This document shows positions 44,316-52,916 of a stretch of 64,000 bases of DNA, piece by piece. Both the position numbers and the translations under genes were made by a program. The stretch's first letter is position 1; the number at the start of each line of letters is the position of its first letter. A model generated the notes under the pieces. The model was given only the letters and a program-made list of their open reading frames with translations, searched no databases and was not told the origin of the DNA. Origin of the DNA: Candidatus Villigracilaceae bacterium (lineage in GTDB: Bacteria; Chloroflexota; Anaerolineae; Anaerolineales; Villigracilaceae); assembly GCA_026645935.1 (NCBI GenBank), contig JAPKMP010000010.1, forward strand, positions 62,001-126,000. Reading direction: 5' to 3'.

Positions 44316-45058
44316 AGCGACTCGATAAACTTCAAATCCTCTTTTGTTAATTCCGCCTTCTCCAGCATATCCGGTCTTTTTCTGAAAGTGCGCTCCAAAG
44401 CCTGTTCCCTGCGCCACTTGTCGATCTTTGCATGGTCGCCGGAGAGCAGGACGTCGGGCACTTTGCTTCCGCGAAACTCAGGCGGGCGGGTGTAATGCGG
44501 ATATTCCAGCAAGCCCATCGCGTGAGAGTCATCCTCCGCGCCGGTGGGGTCGCCTAGAACGTCGGGCAGGAGGCGGGCGACAGCGTCGATAACGATCAAT
44601 GCGGGCAGTTCCCCCCCTGTCAGCACGTAGTCGCCGATGGAGATTTCATCGGTGACCAGTCCCTCGCGGATGCGCTCGTCAATGCCTTCATAACGCCCGC
44701 AGATGAGCGCAATGCGTGGATGCTGTGATATTTCAGCGGCGATGGTTTGGTTGAAGACTCGTCCCTGCGGGGTGAGGAGAATGATGGGGATGTTTGAAAC
44801 AGGCCCGGGCGGAGTTTGCAGCGAAACAAGTCCCAGAACGGATTCGACCGCCTCGAAAACCGGCTCCGGTTTCATCACCATCCCGCCGCCTCCGCCGTAG
44901 GGCAGATCGTCGGTGGTGTGATGCCTGTCGTGCGTGTAATCGCGGATATTATGAATGCGCACATCGATGAGCTCCCGTTCGCGTGCGCGCTTGAGTATGC
45001 TGGTTTCGAGATAGGATGGAAAGATTTCGGGCAGAAGTGTGAACACCTCGAATTGCAT
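44303..45058 (-). CDS. trmD: tRNA (guanine-N1)-methyltransferase
   Basis: Methylates G37 of tRNAs to prevent frameshifting. A SPOUT-class enzyme: [20 protein letters not shown] start, [40 protein letters not shown] and the trefoil-knot segment [20 protein letters not shown]. Length 251 is typical. The start at 45058 matches the family and has TACAAT 6 bases upstream (leaderless-type). A much longer in-frame upstream extension to 45328 lacks homology character and overlaps the divergent TPR gene. No rimM or rplS is adjacent, unlike the usual operon. Confidence 0.95.
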   Translation of the reverse strand: MQFEVFTLLPEIFPSYLETSILKRARERELIDVRIHNIRDYTHDRHHTTDDLPYGGGGGMVMKPEPVFEAVESVLGLVSLQTPPGPVSNIPIILLTPQGRVFNQTIAAEISQHPRIALICGRYEGIDERIREGLVTDEISIGDYVLTGGELPALIVIDAVARLLPDVLGDPTGAEDDSHAMGLLEYPHYTRPPEFRGSKVPDVLLSGDHAKIDKWRREQALERTFRKRPDMLEKAELTKEDLKFIESLRHS

Positions 45059-45064
45059 GACGGG

Positions 45065-45070
45065 ATTGTA
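45065..45070 (-). promoter_or_regulatory. -10 box TACAAT for a leaderless trmD transcript
   Basis: TACAAT on the minus strand ends 6 bases before the ATG, and there is no Shine-Dalgarno sequence. Confidence 0.45.
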
Positions 45071-45170
45071 GCATATAAGAGCCGAATAAGAACTCCGGCA
45101 TCCCTGCTTGACGACGGTTTCTCGCGGATGGTAATATGAATTTATGTATTTAAGAGGAAGCAAGTGGAGC

Positions 45171-46427
45171 ATGAACAAGAAAAAGCGGGACCGGCCGAAC
45201 TGGTTCCGCATCATTGTCCTCTGTCTGATCGTGCTGGCGGCGGCGTATATCAACCGATTCGTCGTCGCGGATATCGAGCCGCTGGGCGTCCCGTCTCCCA
45301 CGCCCACCATTTCGGCTGAGACGCTCATCGCTGAAGCGCAAAATCTCTTCGGTCAGGGGAAACTCCTGCCCGCCATCGACACGTATCAACAAGCGATCGT
45401 CTCCCAGCCGGACAACCCTGCCACGCACATCATGCTGGCGCGCGTGCTTGTGTTCGCCGGGAAGTATAAGGAAGCGCAGACCGCAGCCGAAGATGCGCTC
45501 CTGCTCAACCCCAATAGCTCGATGGCATTCGCGGTGCGCGCCTGGGCACTGTCGTTCCAGGGCGAATACCTCGAAGCAGAGACGGACATCAAACGCGCCT
45601 TGGAACTCGACCCGAATAACGCGCTGGCTCACGCATATTACGTGGAAATTCTCGTCGATTCATTTTACAACGGTCTTGGTTCGTTCGAAGGAGTCGAAAG
45701 AGCCATCGAAGAATCCCGTGTGGCGCAGGCGCTTGCCCCCGACCTGCTCGAAACCCATCGCGCGCGCGGGTACGTTCTCGAAGCAACCGGCAACTATGAA
45801 GAAGCCATCCGTGAATATGAAGCCGCCATTGCCATCAATGCCAACATCGCCGACCTGCACCTGGCGATCGGACGCAACTACCGCATCCTTGGGATTTACG
45901 ACAAAGCGGTGGATTCCTTTACCCGCGCCGACGCGCTCAACCCCCAAGACCCCAACCCTGATCTGCTTTTATCGCGTACGTACGCGACCATCGGCGAATA
46001 CGGCAAAGCCATGCAATTCGCCGAATCGGCTGTGGCGAACGACCCGGAAGACACCAACCTGCGCGGCAATCTCGGCGTGATGTATTACCGCAATTCCTAC
46101 TGGCCCGAAGCCGTGAAGGAACTTTCCTATGTGGTCAAGGGCGGTCTTTCCGACGACGGTCATGAGATGGAGTTCATCAACCTCGTGCCCGATTCGCCGC
46201 GCATCGCCGAATATTATTTCACCTACGGGCTGGCACTTTCCCGCACGAACCAATGCGGCGAGGCTTTGCAGATCGCGCAGTTGATCATCTCGCGCATCCC
46301 TGCCGACGAACTGGCGGTGGACAACGCGAACGCGATCGTCAACCGCTGTCAGGAAAACCTGAACGCGCCTCTTTCCACGCCGGAGGCTGAGTCCACGCCT
46401 CAAGCAGAATCCACCCCGACCCCATGA
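45171..46427 (+). CDS. Membrane-anchored TPR protein 1
   Basis: 418 residues. A basic start ([13 protein letters not shown]) and one transmembrane helix ([14 protein letters not shown]) lead to about nine tetratricopeptide repeats (for example [60 protein letters not shown]). It ends in a Ser/Thr/Pro/Glu tail ([17 protein letters not shown]). It is probably an extracytoplasmic scaffold. A GGAG-containing site lies just before the ATG at 45171. Its stop overlaps the next start by 4 bases, and the next gene is a paralogue. Confidence 0.85.
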   Translation: MNKKKRDRPNWFRIIVLCLIVLAAAYINRFVVADIEPLGVPSPTPTISAETLIAEAQNLFGQGKLLPAIDTYQQAIVSQPDNPATHIMLARVLVFAGKYKEAQTAAEDALLLNPNSSMAFAVRAWALSFQGEYLEAETDIKRALELDPNNALAHAYYVEILVDSFYNGLGSFEGVERAIEESRVAQALAPDLLETHRARGYVLEATGNYEEAIREYEAAIAINANIADLHLAIGRNYRILGIYDKAVDSFTRADALNPQDPNPDLLLSRTYATIGEYGKAMQFAESAVANDPEDTNLRGNLGVMYYRNSYWPEAVKELSYVVKGGLSDDGHEMEFINLVPDSPRIAEYYFTYGLALSRTNQCGEALQIAQLIISRIPADELAVDNANAIVNRCQENLNAPLSTPEAESTPQAESTPTP

Positions 46428-47848
46428 ACATCAACTATCGCCGCAGTATCTTTCGCCGCCGGGATGACTCGAGTGTCTATCGCATGTTCCTTTTCGTCAT
46501 CTTGATCCTGGCGGGCATCTGGCTCATCCGCTCGGTACAACAGGGAGATATCAAGCCGCTGTTTTTGCCGACGCCTACTCCCACGCGTTTCGCCGCCTCT
46601 TACACCCTCGAAGGCGACGCGCACTTCACCGCCGGGAAATTGGACTCTGCGATCCAGGCTTACCGCGAAGCAACACGGGTCGACAAGAGCAACGCGGACG
46701 TCTGGGCGCAGCTCTCGCGCGTGCAGACCTATTCCACGGCGCTCATCGTAAAGCAGGAAGATATTCTCGCGAGGTTGGATGAAGCCATCGCCTCCGCTGA
46801 AAAGGCAGTTGAAGTCAACCCGGACAGCAGTTTTGCCCATGCCGTGCATGCCTTTGCATTGGATTGGAAAGCCTCTTACACATCCAACGAACGCGAGCGG
46901 CAGGCGCTCCTGCAAAAATCGGAACAGGAGGCTGTGCGCGCGATCCAACTGGATAACACCAACGTGCTCGCGCAAGCCTTCTACGCTGAAGTGCTGGTGG
47001 ACCAGCAAAAATGGACCCAAGCCCAACAGGTCATCGACCAGGCTGTGGCGCAGGACCCAAGCCTGATGGATGTGCATCGAGTCAACGCCTATGTGCTTGA
47101 ATCTTTGGGCGAGTACGCGCTTGCCATCGAATCCTATGACCGCGCCATTGCCATCACGCCAAACCTGACCTTCCTTTACCTGCGCGCCGGCGCAGGATAT
47201 CGCCGCCTCGCCTTCGAAAGCCCCAACGAGGATGTTCAACGGCAGTTGTATGAAAAGTCGCTGGAATATTTCGCGCAGACTGCCCGCATCAACCAGCAGT
47301 TGGGTGTGCAGGACCCTGTCCCCTATCTTTCCATCGCCAAGACCTATTCTCAAATGGGCGAGTTCTTCATCGCCATTCGCAATGTGCAAAGGGCGATAGA
47401 GTTCGAGCCGTCCAACCCCGTGTTTTATGGCGAGTTGGGGGTTTTGTATCACAAGAACCGAAATTACGAGACGGGCATCCTCGCGCTGGGTTGCGCGATC
47501 AACGGATGCACGCCCGAAGAATCCTGCGATGGGCGCGGCGGGTGCGGTCCCAACGATGAGCCTGCCGAAGTGATCGGTTTGCCCATCTCAGCCAGCACGG
47601 TTTATTATTACGATGTGTATGCCTCCGAATTGGCGGCGCTGAGCACCCCAAAGGTCAATTACTGCCCGCAGGCATTGGAGGTTGCCGCCATTATCGAAGC
47701 TTCAGAATATATCCAGGATCCGAACATCGCCGCGGATATGACCGTGGTGCGGACGATCTGTTCCTTCAGTCCGGGGACGACGGGCTCCGGCTCATCCCCC
47801 ACGCCGACAACTGAACCGTCCATGACCGAGCCTGCGCCTACGCCGTAA
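46424..47848 (+). CDS. Membrane-anchored TPR protein 2 (paralogue)
   Basis: 474 residues. It has the same plan as its neighbour: basic N-terminus ([20 protein letters not shown]), one helix (MFLFVILILAGIWLI), about nine TPRs (GDAHFTAGKLDSAIQAYREA, LGEYALAIESYDRAIAITPN, MGEFFIAIRNVQRAIEFEPS) and a Pro/Thr/Glu tail (TPTTEPSMTEPAPTP). A cysteine-rich insertion near the C-terminus (LGCAINGCTPEESCDGRGGC) is specific to this copy and could be a disulfide-bonded loop. It overlaps the preceding gene (ATGA), so the pair is translationally coupled and probably forms one complex. Confidence 0.85.
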   Translation: MNINYRRSIFRRRDDSSVYRMFLFVILILAGIWLIRSVQQGDIKPLFLPTPTPTRFAASYTLEGDAHFTAGKLDSAIQAYREATRVDKSNADVWAQLSRVQTYSTALIVKQEDILARLDEAIASAEKAVEVNPDSSFAHAVHAFALDWKASYTSNERERQALLQKSEQEAVRAIQLDNTNVLAQAFYAEVLVDQQKWTQAQQVIDQAVAQDPSLMDVHRVNAYVLESLGEYALAIESYDRAIAITPNLTFLYLRAGAGYRRLAFESPNEDVQRQLYEKSLEYFAQTARINQQLGVQDPVPYLSIAKTYSQMGEFFIAIRNVQRAIEFEPSNPVFYGELGVLYHKNRNYETGILALGCAINGCTPEESCDGRGGCGPNDEPAEVIGLPISASTVYYYDVYASELAALSTPKVNYCPQALEVAAIIEASEYIQDPNIAADMTVVRTICSFSPGTTGSGSSPTPTTEPSMTEPAPTP

Positions 47849-47953
47849 GCCCGCTTCCAGAGTAGGTACGTTTGGGTCGGCGAGTGAGGTATCAGGTCTG
47901 AGGAGAGGCGGGGAACGAGAGTCAGAGAATTGTAAGAATTTTTATTTTCCCCC

Positions 47954-47982
47954 TTGACTTTGAAATTCTAAGTGGGTAAGAT
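47954..47982 (+). promoter_or_regulatory. groESL promoter
   Basis: TTGACT (47954-47959), 17-base spacer, TAAGAT (47977-47982). Transcription would start close to the left CIRCE arm. Confidence 0.75.
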
Positions 47983-47987
47983 AGCAT

Positions 47988-48014
47988 TTAGCACTCAGAA
48001 GTTTTGAGTGCTAA
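47988..48014 (+). promoter_or_regulatory. CIRCE operator (HrcA binding site)
   Basis: TTAGCACTC (47988-47996), 9 bases, GAGTGCTAA (48006-48014): an exact match to the CIRCE consensus. It predicts HrcA repression of groESL; hrcA itself is outside the window. Confidence 0.97.
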
Positions 48015-48052
48015 TTCTATGGTTAATTAGAAAATCCACCTGGAGGCATCAT

Positions 48053-48349
48053 ATGGCAAAAATCTCGTTCAAACCCCTCGGTAGCCGCGTGCTGATCGAG
48101 CCAATTGAACAGGAGGAAACGACGGCGAGCGGAATCATCCTCCCCGAAACGGCAAAGGAAAAACCCCAGCAGGGCAAGGTCCTTGCGGCGGGACCCGGCG
48201 ACCGCAACGAAAAAGGCGAGCGCGTTGCGATGGACGTGAAGGTCGGCGATACGATCCTGTTCGCAAAATATTCCGGCACTGAAGTGAAGATGGATGGCAA
48301 GAAACTGCTCATCCTGCGCGAGAGCGACATCCTCGGAATTGTTGGATAA
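48053..48349 (+). CDS. groES: Co-chaperonin GroES
   Basis: 98 residues. It has [20 protein letters not shown], the mobile-loop region, [20 protein letters not shown] and the closing [18 protein letters not shown] typical of GroES. The ATG at 48053 has TGGAGG 7 bases upstream. CIRCE and a sigma-70 promoter lie directly upstream, so it is heat-induced through HrcA. An inverted-repeat element separates it from groEL. Confidence 0.98.
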   Translation: MAKISFKPLGSRVLIEPIEQEETTASGIILPETAKEKPQQGKVLAAGPGDRNEKGERVAMDVKVGDTILFAKYSGTEVKMDGKKLLILRESDILGIVG

Positions 48350-48353
48350 AACA

Positions 48354-48443
48354 TGTCGCTGCGAGACGCGGAGCGGCGAAGCAGCCTCACGGTATAACGT
48401 AGGAAATTGCTTCGTCGGGAAACCCGCCCTCCTCGCAATGACA
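48354..48443. repeat. TGTCATTGCGAGGA-type element (copy 2, degraded) between groES and groEL
   Basis: The right end CCTCGCAATGACA (48431-48443) is identical to copy 1 at 32483-32495. The left end TGTCGCTGCGAGA is degenerate. The interior contains AATTGCTTCGTCGGGAAACC, also matching the inner arm of copy 1. It must be co-transcribed with groESL and would form an mRNA hairpin. Confidence 0.7.
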
Positions 48444-48469
48444 TAACATTCTAAAAAGGAAGTGAAACT

Positions 48470-50128
48470 ATGGCAGCGAAACAACTGGTATTTTCCGAAG
48501 AAGCCCGCCGCAAGCTCAAGAACGGCATGAACGCCGTTGCGAATGCGGTATCCGCCACGCTCGGTCCGAAGGGACGCAATGTGGCTGTCGATCGCAAGTT
48601 CGGCTCCCCCACCATCACGCACGACGGCGTTTCTGTGGCGAAGGAGATCGAACTTGAAGATCCGTTCGAGAACATGGGCGCGCAGCTCCTGAAGGAAGCC
48701 GCCACCAAGACCAACGATATCGCCGGTGACGGGACCACCACCTCCACCGTGCTCGCTCACGCGATCGTGAACGAAGGTTTGAAGGCTTTGGAAGCGGGCT
48801 ATAACCCGATGCTTCTGAAGCGCGGCATCGAACTCGCCACCGAAACCGTCGTTGCGGATTTGAAGAAGAACTCGGTCAAGATCGACACCAAGGAAGAGAT
48901 CGCGTCCGTCGCCACCAACTCCGCGGCGGATGAAGAAGTCGGCCAGCTCATCGCGGATGTGATGGACAAGGTCGGCAAAGACGGCGTGATCACCGTCGAA
49001 GAATCCAAGACCATGCAGTTCGAGACGGAATTCGTCGAGGGCATGCAGTTCGACCGCGGCTATCTTTCCCCCTACTTCATCACTCACGCCGACCAGATGG
49101 AAGCCCAGATCAGCGAGCCCTATGTGCTGATCTACGATAAGAAAATTTCCGCGGCGGCCGACATCGTGCCCCTGCTCGAAAAACTCGTCCAGATCGGCAA
49201 GCGCGAATTGGTCATCATCGCCGAGGATGTGGACGGCGAAGCCCTCGCCACCATGATCCTCAACAAGATTCGCGGCATGTTGAACGTGCTCGCCATCAAA
49301 GCACCCGGCTTTGGCGACCGCCGCAAAGCGATGCTGCAGGACATCGCCATCCTCACCGGTGGACAGGTCGTTTCCGAGGAAATGGGCCGCAAGCTCGAAT
49401 CCGTCACCGTTCAGGACCTCGGCAAAGCTGAGAAGGTCATCTCCGACAAGGAGAACACCACCATCATCGGCGGCAAGGGCAAGAAAGGCGATATCGAAGG
49501 ACGCATCAAAGAGATACGCATCGAGATCGATAAGTCCACCAGCGACTACGATAAGGAAAAACTGCAGGAACGCCTTGCCAAATTGAGCGGCGGAGTCGCC
49601 ATCATCCGTGTGGGAGCGGCGACCGAGACCGAAATGAAGGAAAGGAAGCATCGCGTCGAAGACGCCCTTTCCGCCGCGCGCGCCGCAGTGGAGGAAGGCA
49701 TCGTTCCCGGCGGTGAGATCTCCCTCATCAATGCCTCTGCCAAGCTCGACAAACTTGCGAAGGAAAACGCCGAAGACGGTGAGGAAATTCGCGTGGGCAT
49801 CAACATCGTCAAAAAGGCGCTCGAAGCCCCGATCCGCAAACTGGCTTCCAATGCCGGCCAGGACGGCTCGGTAATCATCGATACCGTGCGCCGCACCGCC
49901 GCCGAAAAGAAAGACAAGAACATCGGCTACAACGTGCTGACGGACAAATACGTGAACATGATCGACGCCGGCGTGATCGACCCCGTCAAGGTCGTGCGCG
50001 GCGCGCTCGAGAACGCCGCCTCCATCGCCGCGATGATCCTTACCACCGACGTGTTGATCACCGACATGCCCGAGAAGGAAAAGACCCCTGCCATGCCTCC
50101 GGGCGGTATGGGCGGCATGGATTACTAA
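48470..50128 (+). CDS. groEL: Chaperonin GroEL
   Basis: 552 residues. ATP-binding [15 protein letters not shown], the apical domain, the hinge region [10 protein letters not shown] and the C-terminal Gly-Met tail GGMGGMDY are all present. Assembles as a 14-mer working with GroES. AAAAAGGAAG lies upstream of the ATG. It ends in a strong terminator. Confidence 0.98.
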   Translation: MAAKQLVFSEEARRKLKNGMNAVANAVSATLGPKGRNVAVDRKFGSPTITHDGVSVAKEIELEDPFENMGAQLLKEAATKTNDIAGDGTTTSTVLAHAIVNEGLKALEAGYNPMLLKRGIELATETVVADLKKNSVKIDTKEEIASVATNSAADEEVGQLIADVMDKVGKDGVITVEESKTMQFETEFVEGMQFDRGYLSPYFITHADQMEAQISEPYVLIYDKKISAAADIVPLLEKLVQIGKRELVIIAEDVDGEALATMILNKIRGMLNVLAIKAPGFGDRRKAMLQDIAILTGGQVVSEEMGRKLESVTVQDLGKAEKVISDKENTTIIGGKGKKGDIEGRIKEIRIEIDKSTSDYDKEKLQERLAKLSGGVAIIRVGAATETEMKERKHRVEDALSAARAAVEEGIVPGGEISLINASAKLDKLAKENAEDGEEIRVGINIVKKALEAPIRKLASNAGQDGSVIIDTVRRTAAEKKDKNIGYNVLTDKYVNMIDAGVIDPVKVVRGALENAASIAAMILTTDVLITDMPEKEKTPAMPPGGMGGMDY

Positions 50129-50153
50129 ACCTTGCCGTAGGGTAATTTCAAGC

Positions 50154-50193
50154 AAAAGAGTGGCGTCTTCACCCGAAGACGCCACTCTTTTTT
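50154..50193 (+). terminator. groEL terminator
   Basis: AAAAGAGTGGCGTCTTC (50154-50170), loop ACCC, GAAGACGCCACTCTTTT (50175-50191), then more T. A 17-bp perfect stem. Confidence 0.95.
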
Positions 50194-50284
50194 CTTCGAT
50201 TCCCTCCAAAAGGAGCGGGCAATTCGAGAAACAAGCGGGTACAATTTCATTTGGTCATTGTCATTTCGGAGCAAGGAGAATCTT

Positions 50285-50707
50285 ATGATCGATTTCAAAT
50301 CCAAACTTGGGCGCAAGGCGATGCGTCATCTCAAAAAGGAATATTTCATCTGGCTTACCACGGTCGACTCAACCGGCAGTCCCCAGCCCCGCCCCGTTTG
50401 GTTCGTATTGGAAGGCGACTCCCTGCTGATTTACAGCCAGCCGGGCGCGTTCAAACTCAAGCACATCATTAACGATCCGAAGGTCTCCCTGCACTTCAAC
50501 ACCCCGGATGAGAAGGGCGAAGAGGATGTCATCGTTTTTGGCGGGAAAGCGAAGATCGATCTCAAAGCCGAACCGGCGGACAGGAACGGCATCTACATGC
50601 GCAAATATCGCTCAGGGATAAAAGGGCTTGGAGCCACGCTCCGGAAATTTTCCGAAGAATATTCCACAGCGGTCCGTATCAAGCTCACGTCCCTGCGCGG
50701 CTGGTGA
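50285..50707 (+). CDS. PPOX-class, probably F420-dependent, flavin-type oxidoreductase
   Basis: 140 residues. A split beta-barrel of the pyridoxamine-5'-phosphate oxidase superfamily: FIWLTTVDSTGSPQPRPVWF, LLIYSQPGAFKLKHIINDPK, VSLHFNTPD, then a C-terminal helix with YRSGIKGLG. This pattern is closest to the small F420-type group (Rv3369-like), not to FMN-dependent PdxH. AAGGAGA lies 7 bases before the ATG at 50285. It is the first gene of a three-gene overlapping operon. Confidence 0.8.
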   Translation: MIDFKSKLGRKAMRHLKKEYFIWLTTVDSTGSPQPRPVWFVLEGDSLLIYSQPGAFKLKHIINDPKVSLHFNTPDEKGEEDVIVFGGKAKIDLKAEPADRNGIYMRKYRSGIKGLGATLRKFSEEYSTAVRIKLTSLRGW

Positions 50708-50708
50708 T

Positions 50709-51383
50709 ATGAACCGGGGCCAGATCATTCAAAAGACCGCCGAATACATCAAGCGGGAATTTTCAGGCGATTCCTCGGGCCATGATTGGTGGCATATCCA
50801 CCGCGTCTGGAAGAATGCCATTGCCATCTGTGAGATCGAAAAAGCGGATGATTTCATCGTTCAACTTGCCGCCTTATTGCATGACCTCGACGATTGGAAA
50901 TTCAACGGGTCGGGGGACGAAACCCCGCTTCGCGCCCGTGCCTGGCTTGACTCTTGCTCCGTCGACCCTTCCGTCGCCGAAAGCGTGTGCCGCATCATCG
51001 CGAATATTTCCTACAAAGGCGCGAACGTCGAAAATAAAATGGAGTCACTCGAGGGTTTCATCGTCCAGGATGCCGACCGGCTCGATGCCATCGGCGCGAT
51101 CGGCATCGGCCGCGCCTTCGCCTATGGCGGGTATAGGAATCGCCCATTGTACGATCCAGATACCCCTCCTCAAATGCATACGAGTTTCGACGAATACAAG
51201 AACAGCAAAAGCGCGACCATTAATCACTTTTACGAGAAACTTTTATTATTGAAAGACAAAATGAACACCCCAACCGCCAGGCGGATCGCTGAAGAACGAC
51301 ATGCCGTAATGGTGAAATTCATCGAGCAGTTCATGAGGGAATGGGAAGGCGGGGATGTCATCTCTGCACCGGAGAATCCATGA
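50709..51383 (+). CDS. HD-domain phosphohydrolase
   Basis: 224 residues. The HD-type metal site shows H-x-x-H (HDWWHIHRV), then HDLDD, then a later acidic D in IVQDADRLDAIGAIG. This is the YedJ/predicted HD hydrolase group with an insertion (FAYGGYRNRPLYDPD). It probably cleaves a nucleotide or other phosphate ester; substrate unknown. It starts 1 base after the PPOX stop and its stop overlaps the next start by 4 bases. Confidence 0.88.
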   Translation: MNRGQIIQKTAEYIKREFSGDSSGHDWWHIHRVWKNAIAICEIEKADDFIVQLAALLHDLDDWKFNGSGDETPLRARAWLDSCSVDPSVAESVCRIIANISYKGANVENKMESLEGFIVQDADRLDAIGAIGIGRAFAYGGYRNRPLYDPDTPPQMHTSFDEYKNSKSATINHFYEKLLLLKDKMNTPTARRIAEERHAVMVKFIEQFMREWEGGDVISAPENP

Positions 51384-52876
51384 AACGAACCCTGCGAATC
51401 ATATCAACCGCGATTTTTGTAATGCTGGCTTGCAAGACCCTCACGCCCAAATCCACCACAGAAGCCCCGGTCATCGAAGTGCCACCCACAAAAACCCCGG
51501 CACCGACAGAGACGGTTATCGATGAACCGGTTGACCCAATGGCGGGCTCTTCCGGCATGGGCGATTCGCTGTATCCCGGGTTCGGCAACGGCGGCTATGA
51601 TTCCATTTCCTACACCTTGAATATCACCGTCAACGATGTAGCCACAAGCGATCTTTCAGCTATTACCGCCATCGAAGCCGTTGCAACCCAGGAATTAAGT
51701 CGCTTCAATTTGGACTTTGCCGGGTTCGAGATCACCGGCATCACGGTCAACGGCGAAGCGGCGGAGTTTGATAGAAAGGGACAGGAGCTGACGATCATCC
51801 CATCCCAGGTGCTGTCCAAAGATGAATCATTTACGGTTGTTGTTTCTTATCAGGGCATCCCGAATCCGATGCAATCGCAAGCCCTGCCTTTTCCCACCGG
51901 CTGGATCGTGTATGACGGCGGCATCTTTGTCCTGAGCGAGCCGGACGGTTCCGCTAGTTTCTTCCCCGTGAACGATCATCCACTCGACAAGGCGACTTAT
52001 ACCATCATCGTCACCGTGCCTGAGCCGTATGAAGTCGCCGCCAATGGCGTGCTACAGGATGAAGTTGATAATGGCAATACCACCACCTACACCTTCACCG
52101 TCCGCGACCCGATGGCGAGTTATCTCACAACCATCAACATCAATGACTTCGATGTGGAAACCATGGAATCAGCTGGCGGCATTCCGATCCGCAATTATTA
52201 TGCCGCCAGCCTGCCCGACGATGTCAATAAACCGTTCGCCCGCCAGGGTGAGATGATCGACTACTTCAGCGAACTCTTCGGGCCGTACCCGTTCGAAGTG
52301 TACGGCGCGCTTGTGATGGATACCTACTTCGGAGCCGCTCTCGAAAACCAAACCATGTCCATCTTCGGCATGGACATGGTGGACCTGGATGACATCGAAG
52401 GCACGGAATCCGTCGTGGCGCACGAACTCGCGCATCAATGGTTCGGCGACAGCGTCAGCGTTGCCGATTGGAGCGACATCTGGCTCAATGAGGGATTTGC
52501 CACCTACGGCGAAGCCTTGTGGGTTGAATACGATTACGGCCGCGAAGGTCTCGATGACTGGGTTGCAAGCGTGTACACAGAGGTTAATGAATACCCTGAA
52601 TTTTATCCCCCGCCGGGCAGCCCTGCCCCGTATGATCTCTTCAATGGCGGCGTATACCTGCGCGGCGGGTTGACGCTCCATGCTTTGCGGCTCGAGGTCG
52701 GCGACGAAGCCTTTTTCGAAATACTCCGCGCCTATTATGACCGCCATAAATACGGCAACGCCTCCACGGAAGATTTCATCGCAATCGCCGAGGAAATCCG
52801 CGGAAAGGACCTGACCGACCTTTTCGATGCATGGTTATTTGACGAAGACCTGCCGCCCATGCCAGGAATCGAGTAA
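51380..52876 (+). CDS. M1-family-like metallopeptidase lipoprotein
   Basis: 498 residues. Signal peptide with lipobox VMLAC (C18), so it is an exported lipoprotein. N-terminal beta domain (about 60-230), then the gluzincin core: VVAHELAHQWFGDSVSVADW (HExxH) followed by IWLNEGFATYGE with the third zinc ligand. The usual GAMEN exopeptidase motif is replaced by GAALENQ, so specificity may differ from classical aminopeptidase N. The C-terminal part is helical and shorter than in full M1 enzymes. It overlaps the HD gene by 4 bases. Operon with the two upstream genes ends in a hairpin. Confidence 0.87.
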   Translation: MKRTLRIISTAIFVMLACKTLTPKSTTEAPVIEVPPTKTPAPTETVIDEPVDPMAGSSGMGDSLYPGFGNGGYDSISYTLNITVNDVATSDLSAITAIEAVATQELSRFNLDFAGFEITGITVNGEAAEFDRKGQELTIIPSQVLSKDESFTVVVSYQGIPNPMQSQALPFPTGWIVYDGGIFVLSEPDGSASFFPVNDHPLDKATYTIIVTVPEPYEVAANGVLQDEVDNGNTTTYTFTVRDPMASYLTTININDFDVETMESAGGIPIRNYYAASLPDDVNKPFARQGEMIDYFSELFGPYPFEVYGALVMDTYFGAALENQTMSIFGMDMVDLDDIEGTESVVAHELAHQWFGDSVSVADWSDIWLNEGFATYGEALWVEYDYGREGLDDWVASVYTEVNEYPEFYPPPGSPAPYDLFNGGVYLRGGLTLHALRLEVGDEAFFEILRAYYDRHKYGNASTEDFIAIAEEIRGKDLTDLFDAWLFDEDLPPMPGIE

Positions 52877-52879
52877 GAC

Positions 52880-52916
52880 AAAGTGACTGCCGCCAAAAAG
52901 GTGACAGTCACTTTTT
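52880..52916 (+). terminator. Terminator after the M1-like peptidase gene
   Basis: AAAGTGACTG (52880-52889) pairs with CAGTCACTTT (52905-52914), followed by further T. It overlaps the converging glycosyltransferase stop at 52908. Confidence 0.7.

Noticed and set aside
45059-45328. N-terminal extension of TrmD
   Set aside because: The extra 90 codons cross the divergent promoter region and the TPR gene start and have no family similarity; the family start is at 45058.
46400-47452. 350-codon minus-strand frame opposite the second TPR gene
   Set aside because: Shadow frame without protein-like composition; the TPR repeats on the plus strand are unambiguous.
48023-50209. Very long open frame (over 700 codons) on the minus strand opposite groES/groEL
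   Set aside because: It is a mirror of the strong codon bias of groEL. The translation is rich in H, D, F and G with no domain pattern, and the plus-strand genes with promoter, CIRCE and ribosome-binding sites explain the region.
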